Positions 16,147 to 24,324 of a stretch of DNA of 64,000 nucleotides are shown one piece after another. A program made the translations under genes and the position numbers. Source of the DNA: Desulfobacteraceae bacterium (GTDB lineage: Bacteria > Desulfobacterota > Desulfobacteria > Desulfobacterales > Desulfosalsimonadaceae); the NCBI GenBank assembly GCA_014237465.1, contig JABZFM010000015.1, positions 1 through 64,000 of the forward strand, written 5' to 3'. How positions within the stretch are numbered: position 1 is the first letter of the stretch; every line of letters starts with the position of its first letter. A model generated the notes under the pieces. The model was not told the DNA's origin. It did not search any database and saw only the letters and a program-made list of their open reading frames with translations.

Positions 16147-17319
16147 CGCCTGGCCGATTTTCCGGCCGAATTCAACGCAGGATTCTATTCCCTCATCATC
16201 CGGAACATACTGGATACGGAGATTGGGTTCAATGATGTCAAACTTCATGGCTTCAAGTTCCGCTTTTACCAGCTTAATCGATTCGCCACTCCAGCCATAT
16301 GAGCCAAATGCCGCCCCAATCTTGTTTTTGGGTTTTAATCCTTTCATATACGTCAATGTATCACTAACTGTGGGAAACATACCATTATTTAATGTCGGTG
16401 ACCCGACAACAACGGCTTTGGCATCGAGCACCTCAGTCATGATATCACTTCGATGGGAACTGCGGATATGAATGGGTTTTACGGAAACACCTTCTTTGGA
16501 AATGCCGTCGGCGATGGCTTCTGCCATCTTTTCCGTGCTATGCCACATGGTATCATACACAACAATGGCCTTTTTCTCCGGAATCTGCTGGCTCCATTTA
16601 ACATAGGCTTCAATTATTTTACCCGGATCTTTTCGCCAGATCACCCCGTGGTCCGGGCAAATCATTTTGATTTTAAGCCCTATTTCCTGAACATGCTCTA
16701 AAAGTTTAAGTGTCTTTGGAGAATATGGCATCAAAATATTGGCATAATATTTTTTTGCCTGTGCCATGATGGTATGGCCGACCACATCATCAAACATTTC
16801 ATAACCGGCATAGTGCTGACCAAATGCGTCACTCGAAAAAAGAATTTCATCTTCCTTGACATACGTAAACATGCTGTCCGGCCAGTGAAGCATCCTGGTT
16901 TCGAGAAATGTCAGGGTCCGGCTTCCGATGTTTAAATCTTCGCCGTTTTCAACAGCGTGATAATTCCACTGCTGCTTAAAATGCTGCGACAGATTTTTCA
17001 GTCCCATTTTCGAACAATAAAGCGGTTTTTGCTCTCCAATAAAATGCATAATTCGCGGCAGGCCCCCGGAGTGATCCATTTCCGTATGGTTACTGATTAC
17101 GATATCAATTTTCTTTGGATCAATAATTTGTGAAATATTATCGAGCAGCTGGTCTTCATATCCTTTTTTCACCGTATCAATGAGGACAACTTTTTCATCA
17201 ACAATCAAAAACGCATTGTAACTTGTACCCTTTTCTGTTGAGTACCCATGAAAATCTCTTATATTCCAGTCAATCACGCCAACGCTATAAATTCCTTTTG
17301 CAATTTCAACAGGCTTCAT
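16135..17319 (-). CDS. fprA: FprA-family flavodiiron protein (rubredoxin:oxygen oxidoreductase type)
   Basis: 394 residues in the usual order: an N-terminal metallo-beta-lactamase domain with diiron ligands (HTEMDHSGG, LHWPDSM, SSDAFG, CPDHGVIW) and a C-terminal flavodoxin domain (VVYDTMWHSTEKMA, SPTLNNGMFP, GSYGWSGES). The family reduces O2 or NO to water or N2O in the cytoplasm using rubredoxin. A flavodoxin and a rubredoxin gene follow upstream in the same direction. GAGGAGGT lies 4 bases before the ATG. The last codon and stop fall inside an inverted-repeat element, so the original C-terminus may have been slightly different. Confidence 0.93.
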   Translation of the reverse strand: MKPVEIAKGIYSVGVIDWNIRDFHGYSTEKGTSYNAFLIVDEKVVLIDTVKKGYEDQLLDNISQIIDPKKIDIVISNHTEMDHSGGLPRIMHFIGEQKPLYCSKMGLKNLSQHFKQQWNYHAVENGEDLNIGSRTLTFLETRMLHWPDSMFTYVKEDEILFSSDAFGQHYAGYEMFDDVVGHTIMAQAKKYYANILMPYSPKTLKLLEHVQEIGLKIKMICPDHGVIWRKDPGKIIEAYVKWSQQIPEKKAIVVYDTMWHSTEKMAEAIADGISKEGVSVKPIHIRSSHRSDIMTEVLDAKAVVVGSPTLNNGMFPTVSDTLTYMKGLKPKNKIGAAFGSYGWSGESIKLVKAELEAMKFDIIEPNLRIQYVPDDEGIESCVEFGRKIGQAVNE

Positions 17320-17338
17320 TCCACCTCCTCAGATTCAA

Positions 17339-17782
17339 CTATTTAAATTTCTGCCCTATAGCCTTTCCATAATCCTGACATGCCTTTAACCCTTCATCTG
17401 TTTCAAGAACGGCATCTTTTAAGCTCAGTGCCCCCATGTCCACCATATCCATCTTAAATACGTAATTCATAGTGTCAAAAAGCATTGGCGCTGATTCCCC
17501 GCTATGGGTATACGGCCCAAAAGCCCCTCCCATCTTCCCAAGCAAATTCGTCTTTTCCGCCAAAAAAAGGAATGTTTTCATGCCGCCGGTCATATCCCTG
17601 TGGTAAGTGGGGCAACCCAACACATACCCGTCAAAGCCTGATAAATCCTTAGTATTCTTCAGATCTGAAATTTTTTTAATGACTGCTTCGTTACCGGAGA
17701 AACGAATCCCTTCGGCAATATATTCCGCCATCTTTTCAGTATTTCCCGTCCTGCTTACAAAAGCAATCAGCACTTTCTTCAT
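17339..17782 (-). CDS. Flavodoxin family protein
   Basis: A 147-residue flavodoxin. The FMN phosphate loop SRTGNTEKMAEYIAEG is near residue 10, and GCPTYHRDMTG and FGPYTHSGESAP are the other FMN loops. It is close to the flavodoxin half of FprA and to the flavodoxin at 21.3 kb, which suggests duplication. AGAGGAGAG lies before the ATG, and FprA follows after 19 bases. It is an electron carrier or a small stand-alone flavodiiron partner. Confidence 0.88.
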   Translation of the reverse strand: MKKVLIAFVSRTGNTEKMAEYIAEGIRFSGNEAVIKKISDLKNTKDLSGFDGYVLGCPTYHRDMTGGMKTFLFLAEKTNLLGKMGGAFGPYTHSGESAPMLFDTMNYVFKMDMVDMGALSLKDAVLETDEGLKACQDYGKAIGQKFK

Positions 17783-17831
17783 CTTCTACTCTCCTCTTTT
17801 TATTTTAAAAAACCTTTAAACCAATAATATA

Positions 17832-17993
17832 TTATTCTTCTTTTATAAAATCGTCTTTCGCAGCGCCACATACCGGGCATTCCCAGTCATCGGGTATATC
17901 ATCAAACGATGTTCCGGGATCTATGCCATTGTCGGGATCTCCTGCTTCAGGATCATACACATAACCGCAAATCTCACATACATACTTATCCAT
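17832..17993 (-). CDS. rub: Rubredoxin
   Basis: A 53-residue rubredoxin, translated by hand. It begins [19 protein letters not shown], with [20 protein letters not shown] closing the site, giving the two CxxC pairs that bind one iron. This is the normal length and spacing for clostridial/desulfovibrio-type rubredoxin. GGAGGAG stands before the ATG. Its position just upstream of flavodoxin and FprA supports electron delivery to the flavodiiron oxygen reductase. Confidence 0.95.
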   Translation of the reverse strand: MDKYVCEICGYVYDPEAGDPDNGIDPGTSFDDIPDDWECPVCGAAKDDFIKEE

Positions 17994-18045
17994 TATCTCC
18001 TCCTTTAAAATTTAATCATTATTGTTTTTAATCTGTAAATTTGTT

Positions 18046-18408
18046 TTATTTTGAGCGCACATGGCACTGGGTACACTTGACAGGTCCTGCTTTTTGGCCG
18101 GCCGCTTTTCTCTCTTTATGGCACTTGAGGCAATTTGAATTCATCACCTGCTGTTTTTTTAATTTTTCCTGGGTGATCATTTCCTTTATGATTCCGTGCT
18201 GCTTTGGAAATAAATCATGGCAGGCATTACAATTGTTTTCCAGAACCGTCTGATGCATTTGGTGGGGAAACGTAACCTGGGGCATCCTGCCCTTCTCCAA
18301 TATAATGATTTCATCACCAAAATCATCGTGATCTTCATGGGCGTATGAAAAAACTGCTAAAAAAACAAAAAATACAACAATGAGCAGACAGACTAATTTT
18401 TCCCTCAT
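18046..18408 (-). CDS. Small periplasmic trihaem cytochrome c (c3/c7-like)
   Basis: About 120 residues from ATG at 18408 (purine-rich GGGAGAAGAG upstream). The N-terminal signal (LVCLLIVVFFVFLAVFSYA) is followed by FPHQMHQT and three CxxCH sites (CNACH, CLKCH, CTQCH). His residues before the first site are likely distal ligands. It resembles the class III/c7 cytochromes that carry electrons in the periplasm of sulfate and metal reducers. It lies between the rubredoxin/FprA group and cytochrome bd and may feed quinol-linked oxygen reduction, which is inference. Confidence 0.82.
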   Translation of the reverse strand: MREKLVCLLIVVFFVFLAVFSYAHEDHDDFGDEIIILEKGRMPQVTFPHQMHQTVLENNCNACHDLFPKQHGIIKEMITQEKLKKQQVMNSNCLKCHKERKAAGQKAGPVKCTQCHVRSK

Positions 18409-18437
18409 GTTTATCTCTTCTCCCTTTCCCATCTATA

Positions 18438-18565
18438 ACCTGCGTTTTTCACGCGCCGAGTTTGCCGCAGATGCAAGGCGCAGGACATGAAGCCGTAATG
18501 AGCTACTGCGATTGTCCTGCAACACTGCAGATGCGGTAAAATCGGCTCTCGTGAAAAATGCAGGT
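18438..18565. mobile_element. MITE-like inverted-repeat element abutting the cydB stop
   Basis: The ends are ACCTGCGTTTTTCACG and CGTGAAAAATGCAGGT, inverted over about 16 bases. The 128-base interior is GC-richer with GCAAGGCGCAGGACA and TGTCCTGCAACA arms. The cydB TGA stop (18565-18567) begins at its edge. No coding sequence. It belongs to a different sequence family from the elements at 6.2 and 16.0 kb. Confidence 0.6.
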
Positions 18566-19596
18566 CAATATGCTTCTTCATAATCCAGATCGTCTACTGA
18601 AAGTTTGTCCTTAAACATATAAAAAGCCCAAGCCTGATACCCGATAACAATGGGGATAAATATAAGTACGACAATCAGCATGATTGTTAACGTCAATTGA
18701 CTTCCCGACGCATTATGCGCGGTTAAAGAATAGATTGAATCTATGTTTGAAGGGAACATGTTCGGGTACAGTCCGATAATACAAAAAAACGTCGCGCTGA
18801 CAATGGTCAGGGCCGAGGCAAACCAGGCTTTAAAATATGCCTCTTTTAGCAGAAAAAATTTAACGCCCAATAACGATAAAACCGTAATCAAGGGAACAAT
18901 AAAAAGTATCGGATGGGCCAGATAATTAGCATACAACGGCGTATAAAAATACGTTGCAATTAAAAACAAAACCGAAATCCCAAGAAGACCGAACCATATG
19001 CTGTTTGCTGCAGACACCGAACGGTCGTGTAACTGACCGGGTGTTTTAATTGATAACCACAATGCACCGTGTTCAAGAAACCAAAGCAGAAAAAGTACGC
19101 CCCCTAAAATGCCATATGGATTTAACAAATATATCAGATTGCCATGGTATCCGTTTTGATCCAAAGGGAGTCCCTGAAAAATATTGGCAAACGCCACGCC
19201 AAAAAGAATAGCCGGGACCACGCTGCCGATAAAAATACAGGTATCCCACAACTTTTTCCATGCCGCCGACTCGATCTTTCCACGAAATTCAAATGAAACT
19301 CCCCGGATAATCAGGGCAAACAAAATCAGCAGCAACGGCGTATAAAACGAAGAGAACATTACGGCGTAAACCTGTGGAAAAGCAGCAAAGGTCACACCCC
19401 CGGCAGTAAGCAGCCACACTTCATTACCATCCCATAAGGGCCCGATAGAATTGATCATCAGGCGTTTATCAGTATCATCTTTACCCAGGAAAGGCAATAA
19501 CGCCCCCACACCAAAATCATATCCATCTGTCATAAAAAATAAAGCCCATAACAGGCCCCACAGGAAAAACCATATAAATTGCAAAATGAATTCCAT
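18565..19596 (-). CDS. cydB: Cytochrome bd ubiquinol oxidase subunit II
   Basis: A 343-residue integral membrane protein with about eight to nine helices. The family start FILQFIWFFLWGLLWALFF runs into TDGYDFGVGALLPFLG, and GPLWDGNEVWLL follows. It pairs with CydA to reduce O2 to water at the cytoplasmic membrane with quinol electrons. In anaerobic sulfate reducers it removes traces of oxygen. CAGGGGG lies before the ATG, and the gene follows cydA after a 158-base gap holding a short tandem repeat. Confidence 0.95.
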   Translation of the reverse strand: MEFILQFIWFFLWGLLWALFFMTDGYDFGVGALLPFLGKDDTDKRLMINSIGPLWDGNEVWLLTAGGVTFAAFPQVYAVMFSSFYTPLLLILFALIIRGVSFEFRGKIESAAWKKLWDTCIFIGSVVPAILFGVAFANIFQGLPLDQNGYHGNLIYLLNPYGILGGVLFLLWFLEHGALWLSIKTPGQLHDRSVSAANSIWFGLLGISVLFLIATYFYTPLYANYLAHPILFIVPLITVLSLLGVKFFLLKEAYFKAWFASALTIVSATFFCIIGLYPNMFPSNIDSIYSLTAHNASGSQLTLTIMLIVVLIFIPIVIGYQAWAFYMFKDKLSVDDLDYEEAY

Positions 19597-19713
19597 TTTT
19601 AACCCCCTGTAAAAGCTCGGATCACTATTTTATGTAAGATAATTCGTAATAACTCTGCAGACAGGCTGAAGGTATAAAAACTGCGGCACAGCCCTTTATA
19701 TCTTTACCTTCTG

Positions 19714-19752
19714 CCCTGAACCCTGATCCCTGAACCCTGAACCCTGATCCCT
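19714..19752. repeat. 7-bp tandem repeat CCCTGAA/CCCTGAT
   Basis: Five and a half units of CCCTGAA or CCCTGAT lie in a row in the cydA-cydB gap, immediately after the cydA stop on the minus strand. The repeat is directly visible; slippage-prone, function unknown. Confidence 0.9.
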
Positions 19753-19754
19753 CT

Positions 19755-21059
19755 TTATTCCAAAACCGGTCCTTTTTTCGCATTTATAACGATCAAATAA
19801 AAACCAACGGCCCCCAGAAATGAATAGAGCAGTATAAAAGCGATCAAAGAAAATAATACTTGAGAACCGGCAATCGGAGACGCGGCATCCGAAGTTTTCA
19901 TCAATCCATATACAATCCAGGGCTGACGCCCGACTTCCGCCAGAACCCAGCCGACCTCTATTGCGATATAGGGCAATGGGATGGATAAAAGCATGATTTT
20001 AAGATAATTCGGACTTTCCAGAAGACGGTTACGCTTAAACCAGCCAATCAGTGTCAACAGAATAAACAAGGTGCCCAGTCCGACCATGATGCGAAATGAA
20101 AGAAATGTTAACAAGACCGGAGGGCGTTCATCTTTTGGGATATCTTTAAGTCCTGTTACTTCGGCATTAAAATCATGGTGACTCAGAAAGCTGAGAAGGC
20201 CCGGTATGGAACCGATCTCGATCAAGTTCTTTTCATTTTTTTCATCCGGAATTGCAATTAGATGTATGGGGGCACGGGTTGTGGTTTCCCAGTGAGATTC
20301 CATGGCCGCAAACTTTGCCGGTTGGACTTCAGCGACATGAACGCCGTGCATGTCCCCTATGACTGCTACAAAAAGAGAACTTACCAAACCAAATACAAGC
20401 GCAATCTTAAATGAACGGGTAAAAAATTCAATATGCTGTTTTTTCAACAGATGATATGCGCTGATGCCCATAACAAAAAAAGCGCCCAACACATAGGCGC
20501 TGCTCACCATATGAAAAAACTCAAGGATACCGAATTTGTTTGTAACAACTGCCGTAAAACTATCCAATTCCGCCCGACCGTTTCGTATGACATACCCGAC
20601 CGGATGCTGCATCCACCCGTTGGCCATCAGAATCCATATTGAGGACAGGGTACCTGCAAAAGCAATCAGCCACATGACCGTGGCATGGGCTTTTTTCGAG
20701 AGCTTTTGCCAACCGAAAACCCAGATCCCGATAAGCGTGGATTCAAGAAAAAAAGCGGCCGTCGCTTCAATGGCGAGAAGTGAACCAAAAACATCTCCGA
20801 CGTAGGCAGAGTATCTCGACCAGTTGGTGCCGAACTGGAACTCCAGTGTGATACCGGTCACCACGCCAAGGGCAAAGTTAATTAAAAACAGTTTGCCCCA
20901 GAATTTTGTCATGGACAGATAGGTTTCATCACCGGTACGGACATATTGAGTTTCCATGTACGCGATCAGGACGGAAATCCCTAACGTCAAGGGAACAAAC
21001 AGAAAATGAAACATGGTTGCTGCGGCAAACTGCAGCCGTGAAAGGAGCACAACATCCAT
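19755..21059 (-). CDS. cydA: Cytochrome bd ubiquinol oxidase subunit I
   Basis: 434 residues with nine or so membrane helices. The N-terminal FHFLFVPLTLG carries the haem b595-ligand His, GTNWSRYSAYVGDVFGSLLAIE is typical, and MLLSIPLPYIAIEVGWVLAEVGRQPW matches the late conserved block. The length is on the short side, consistent with a short Q-loop form. AGGAGGAG stands before the ATG. With cydB it forms the high-affinity oxygen reductase. Confidence 0.95.
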   Translation of the reverse strand: MDVVLLSRLQFAAATMFHFLFVPLTLGISVLIAYMETQYVRTGDETYLSMTKFWGKLFLINFALGVVTGITLEFQFGTNWSRYSAYVGDVFGSLLAIEATAAFFLESTLIGIWVFGWQKLSKKAHATVMWLIAFAGTLSSIWILMANGWMQHPVGYVIRNGRAELDSFTAVVTNKFGILEFFHMVSSAYVLGAFFVMGISAYHLLKKQHIEFFTRSFKIALVFGLVSSLFVAVIGDMHGVHVAEVQPAKFAAMESHWETTTRAPIHLIAIPDEKNEKNLIEIGSIPGLLSFLSHHDFNAEVTGLKDIPKDERPPVLLTFLSFRIMVGLGTLFILLTLIGWFKRNRLLESPNYLKIMLLSIPLPYIAIEVGWVLAEVGRQPWIVYGLMKTSDAASPIAGSQVLFSLIAFILLYSFLGAVGFYLIVINAKKGPVLE

Positions 21060-21111
21060 ATGACTCTCCTCCTATATAAATTTAAAATTCATAACATTGA
21101 AGTATCAGGAT

Positions 21112-21297
21112 CTATGCGCTGCCTTCCAGTGTACACTGGGTAAAATCGATCTCTTGTCCGCATTTGGCACATGTATGCTTTTTATCAAATTCATCGGAAA
21201 AGATCTCTTTTGCCTCTCCGCAGCTCGGGCATTTACAACTAAAAGATTTGAGATTTTTAAACTGCTCATATCCGGGACAATGTTGCGGTGTTGTCAT
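21112..21297 (-). CDS. Small zinc-ribbon protein
   Basis: 61 residues with two CxxC pairs (CKCPSCGEAKE and HTCAKCGQEID), consistent with one zinc or rubredoxin-like iron site. GAGGGGG stands before the ATG. It lies 24 bases from the next flavodoxin gene in the same direction. The role is unknown; the context is oxygen defence. Confidence 0.7.
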   Translation of the reverse strand: MTTPQHCPGYEQFKNLKSFSCKCPSCGEAKEIFSDEFDKKHTCAKCGQEIDFTQCTLEGSA

Positions 21298-21321
21298 GAT
21301 ATCCCCCTCAAAATTTAATGT

Positions 21322-21756
21322 TTATAACTTGCCGGCAATTTCACGTCCGTAATCCTGGGCCATATTAATGCCGCCACCGAGTTGACTTGATTTAAGCATT
21401 AACGGCCCGCCGACCATATCCATCTGAAAGATGTTCTTCATCGTATCATAAATTCGTTCAGGTGCTTCGCCGCTCCACCCGAAGGCACCAAAAGAACCAC
21501 CGATTTTATTTACAAGGTCTGCTTTTTCAGCCAAAAAAAGAAATGTTTTCATCCCCTGCATCATATCCCCGTGATAGGTGGCGGATCCGAAAACATATGC
21601 TTCATAACCACTTAAGTCTGCTTCGGATTTAATGTCCTTGACATTGGCAACTTGAACTTCATGACCGGAAAATCTTAACCCTTCAGCAACTATTTCACCA
21701 ATTTTCTGGGTGGATCCGGTCCTGGTCGCATATACAACAAGTGCTTTAGCCATCAC
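21322..21756 (-). CDS. Flavodoxin family protein
   Basis: 144 residues with the loops TRTGSTQKIGEIVAEGL, GSATYHGDMMQGMKTF and FGAFGWSGEAPERIY of FMN-binding flavodoxins. It is similar to the flavodoxin at 17.3 kb over its whole length (shared KTFLFLAEK and Y-x-x-MKN/N pattern), so the two probably arose by duplication. A rubredoxin-like gene and desulfoferrodoxin lie just upstream. Confidence 0.85.
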   Translation of the reverse strand: MMAKALVVYATRTGSTQKIGEIVAEGLRFSGHEVQVANVKDIKSEADLSGYEAYVFGSATYHGDMMQGMKTFLFLAEKADLVNKIGGSFGAFGWSGEAPERIYDTMKNIFQMDMVGGPLMLKSSQLGGGINMAQDYGREIAGKL

Positions 21757-21783
21757 TTATTCCTTTTTGAGTGTCACAAAGAT

Positions 21784-21936
21784 TCAAATTCTGTCATCCG
21801 TCCCTTTGTCCGCACAATCCGGCGTATAACAGGTATTGTCGACAAATTCACATTTCTGTTTGCAGGAAGGGCATTCATTGGGTGGTATATCCGCTTCAAG
21901 CGTGTACCCGCAGTTTGAACATTTCCAGCCAGGCAT
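21784..21936 (-). CDS. Rubredoxin-like small metalloprotein
   Basis: A 50-residue protein, translated by hand. MPGWKCSNCGYTLEADIPP and NECPSCKQKCEF give the two metal-binding CxxC pairs of a shortened rubredoxin, followed by an extra Cys pair (DNTCYTPDC). AAGGAGGA stands before the ATG. It lies directly downstream of the desulfoferrodoxin gene, matching the classical rbo-rub arrangement. It probably passes electrons to the superoxide reductase. Confidence 0.85.
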   Translation of the reverse strand: MPGWKCSNCGYTLEADIPPNECPSCKQKCEFVDNTCYTPDCADKGTDDRI

Positions 21937-21961
21937 TAAAATTCCTCCTTAACAGGTTGTG

Positions 21962-22339
21962 TTAACTTGCTTTCCAGTGTCCATGGAGATTGCAGTATTC
22001 ACGGGCGATAATCTGGTTCGCAGTCACTTTAAATTCCGCTTCCGGTGAATCACCGGGATTTAAATACTGCCTGTAAATCTTACCGTCAGCGATAATTTCA
22101 ATCCACTGGATAAAATGTTTTTCTTCCATGGGATGGGCTACTTCACCGACTTTGACTTTGACCCCGCCATCGATTTTTTCAATGACCGGAACATGCTTTT
22201 CTTTTGCCGCATCCACCGTATTTTCCACAAGCAGGGTCATGGGCTGGCCGCAGCAGACCAGTTGCCCGTCGCTGCCGAACAACACTTCAACAATATTGCC
22301 GCAAAGATCACATTTATAAACTTCAAGCCGTTGTGCCAT
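21962..22339 (-). CDS. dfx: Desulfoferrodoxin (superoxide reductase)
   Basis: 125 residues. The N-terminal desulforedoxin-type iron site is formed by Cys10, Cys13, Cys29 and Cys30 (YKCDLCG, LVCCGQ). The C-terminal catalytic site has the His set in KHVPVIE and [11 protein letters not shown] and the [11 protein letters not shown] ending that supplies the axial Cys and a His. It reduces superoxide to peroxide in the cytoplasm without releasing oxygen. AAGGAGG lies before the ATG. Confidence 0.96.
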   Translation of the reverse strand: MAQRLEVYKCDLCGNIVEVLFGSDGQLVCCGQPMTLLVENTVDAAKEKHVPVIEKIDGGVKVKVGEVAHPMEEKHFIQWIEIIADGKIYRQYLNPGDSPEAEFKVTANQIIAREYCNLHGHWKAS

Positions 22340-22377
22340 TTTGGTTTCCTCCTTAATAATGGATTAAATTAATTTAA

Positions 22378-22851
22378 TTATTTATACGCCAGTAATTCTC
22401 TGCCAAGAATACGGATATGAGACATTTCCTCCTTGATAATATCATCAATTCTTGTACTGCCTAATTTACCGGGAACCAGATCCTTCATCCCTAAGTAAAA
22501 AACGATGGAGTCCTTTTCCGCGGTAATGGCTGACTTTAGAATTTCTTTCATAGATGATGTATCGATATCTTTTTCAAAAAACACCTTGGTGTCAACAAGC
22601 GCCTTAATGTATTTAGCGGTCTCATTTTCCGGATCAAAAGTTGTTTCCGCTGTCTCAGTGGCGGGCAATTGCGCCTCAATATCAGCAAAGGTCTGTTCAT
22701 GCGCCTCTTCCATTTTGGCAAGATGTAATAAAAATTTCTTTTCTTCTTCACTACTGACACCCTCGGCTGCAGATTGATAGAATTTAGCACCATTGCGTTC
22801 CATCTGCTTTGCCATTTCAAAAATATCTTTTGCGTTAAAATCAAAAGCCAT
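22378..22851 (-). CDS. Ferritin-like/rubrerythrin-type diiron protein
   Basis: A 157-residue four-helix protein. Diiron ligand candidates are in ERNGAKFYQ, MEEAHEQTF, AEKDSIVFY and EEMSHIRIL (Glu and ExxH pattern). It lacks a rubredoxin domain, unlike its neighbour. It is likely a peroxide-scavenging or iron-oxidising protein. GGAGG stands before the ATG. It lies in the minus-strand oxygen-defence run. Confidence 0.85.
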   Translation of the reverse strand: MAFDFNAKDIFEMAKQMERNGAKFYQSAAEGVSSEEEKKFLLHLAKMEEAHEQTFADIEAQLPATETAETTFDPENETAKYIKALVDTKVFFEKDIDTSSMKEILKSAITAEKDSIVFYLGMKDLVPGKLGSTRIDDIIKEEMSHIRILGRELLAYK

Positions 22852-22908
22852 TAAAAATCCTCCATGTAATTAAAATAGATATTTCCATTAAAAATGATGC
22901 AGGCACAG

Positions 22909-22940
22909 GCAGAGCAGTATCAATCATGAGGCTGCTCTGC
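22909..22940 (-). terminator. Possible hairpin between rubrerythrin and ferritin-like genes
   Basis: Arms GCAGAGC (22909-22915) and GCTCTGC (22934-22940) can pair over a loop of 18 bases on the minus strand, just after the rubrerythrin stop. A real U-run is lacking, so it may be an attenuator or mRNA-stabilising hairpin instead of a terminator. Confidence 0.35.
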
Positions 22941-22957
22941 TCAACCAAGAAATCCGT

Positions 22958-23533
22958 TTAGTAGTTCTCTCCGAGCAACTCATAATAAGATTGCGGATGT
23001 GCGCAGGCGGGACACATTTCAGGGGCCGCATCTCCTTCATGAAGATAACCGCAGTTCCGGCAGCGCCAGATCACTGAGCTGTCTTTTTTAAACACCTTGT
23101 CTGCATCTATGTTGGCCGCAAGATCAAGATACCTTTTTTCATGCTGTTTTTCGGCAACACCGACCGCTCCAAACACCATGGCAACGGCTTCAAAGCCCTC
23201 GTCCCTGGCTGCTTTTGCAAAACCGGGATAGAGATCGGTGTATTCGCAGTTTTCTCCTGCTGCTGCGGCCTTTAGATTTTCCAGGGTTGTTCCGACGACA
23301 CCGGCAGGGAAAGCGGCGGTGATTTCAACTTCGCCACCTTCCAGAAAACTGAAGAACCGCTTGGCGTGTTCTTTTTCCTGAGATGCTGTTTCTTCAAAAA
23401 TGGCGGCTATCTGGTCATAACCTTCTTTTTTGGCTTTACTTGCAAAATACGTATAACGATTCCGGGCCTGTGATTCTCCGGCAAATGCTTTTAACAGATT
23501 TTGTTCGGTCCGGGTTCCCTTAAGACTACTCAT
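22958..23533 (-). CDS. rbr: Rubrerythrin
   Basis: 191 residues. The N-terminal diiron ferritin-like domain carries [50 protein letters not shown], and a C-terminal rubredoxin domain has [10 protein letters not shown] and [12 protein letters not shown]. It reduces hydrogen peroxide in the cytoplasm with rubredoxin/NADH-derived electrons. AGAGGAGG lies before the ATG. It is probably the first or second gene of the defence transcript. Confidence 0.96.
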   Translation of the reverse strand: MSSLKGTRTEQNLLKAFAGESQARNRYTYFASKAKKEGYDQIAAIFEETASQEKEHAKRFFSFLEGGEVEITAAFPAGVVGTTLENLKAAAAGENCEYTDLYPGFAKAARDEGFEAVAMVFGAVGVAEKQHEKRYLDLAANIDADKVFKKDSSVIWRCRNCGYLHEGDAAPEMCPACAHPQSYYELLGENY

Positions 23534-23618
23534 ATTTTTCCTCCTCTTGATTTCAACTAATTTTTAATTTTAAAATATTTAAACAAATCCTACCATACAA
23601 AAAACTGAAAGTCAGGAA

Positions 23619-23837
23619 CTAATCCCATTTTCCTTTTTCCATGTGAGTGTTTTTTTCTTCTTCAGCGATTTTTTTAATGCGGTATGCTGAATCTCGTAAA
23701 ATACCGTATAGAATTCCGCATCCCACGTCATCACGGTCTTCATCGCCCGAGTTTGCGAGTTCTATCATTTTTTCAACGAGTTTTAAAGTTTTTCTGATGT
23801 TTTGATTGCAGGCTTTCAATGGGTATTGAATCTCCAA
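23619..23837 (-). CDS. Small conserved-looking hypothetical protein
   Basis: 72 residues, helical and charged, beginning MEIQYPLKACNQNIRKTLK. The likely start is TTG at 23837, with no clean ribosome site, so the start is uncertain. No family was recognised. Its position at the head of the rubrerythrin run suggests a link to that operon. Confidence 0.55.
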   Translation of the reverse strand: MEIQYPLKACNQNIRKTLKLVEKMIELANSGDEDRDDVGCGILYGILRDSAYRIKKIAEEEKNTHMEKGKWD

Positions 23838-24324
23838 TTAAATTAAGGAATGAAATGTATATCTTCAAGTTACATGCCAAAAAATAAAAATTAAAATAAA
23901 AATCCGAATCAGTATTTAGTACTTTTCATCACCTGACAATCAGACATTGATTTATTACCTTCATATTATTACAAATTATTTCCGGCAAGCTATCGATTTA
24001 ATCATATGGATTTTCGATTTCCCGGTCTTGATCCCTCTCTATTAATGATGCACAAATAATTTTAAACAGTATGTTCTTAAAAGAGTTTGTGATACAGTGG
24101 TCCATTCTTTCAAGGGTGAAAGCAAGATTTAAAACAATATAACCTATTGAAATAAAAATCTAAACTATATAATTAATCGTTTCAAAATCTTTTATGAAAC
24201 ACAACTGTTTCATAAAACATAAAATGATACGCCCCGTCAATCTGACAGGGGGTACTTTTCATGATTTAAAAAGGGATAATCCAGCAAAAAATCAAATTCG
24301 GATGGCAAATAAAAAAGGGATGTT
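23838..24324. other. Divergent intergenic region between the defence run and sfsA
   Basis: About 490 AT-rich bases separating two divergently transcribed units. It holds a perfect long inverted repeat (listed separately) and a short GTCAATCTGACAGGGGGTAC segment near 24237. No small gene was found in either strand. Confidence 0.6.
24190..24217. promoter_or_regulatory. Perfect 12-bp inverted repeat, probable operator
   Basis: TTTTATGAAACA (24190-24201) and TGTTTCATAAAA (24206-24217) are exact reverse complements around CAAC. Such a symmetrical AT-rich site is typical of dimeric repressors. It sits about 108 bases before sfsA and about 350 bases from the divergent small gene. The binding protein is unknown; the pattern is not a canonical Fur or Fnr box. 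Confidence 0.6.
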
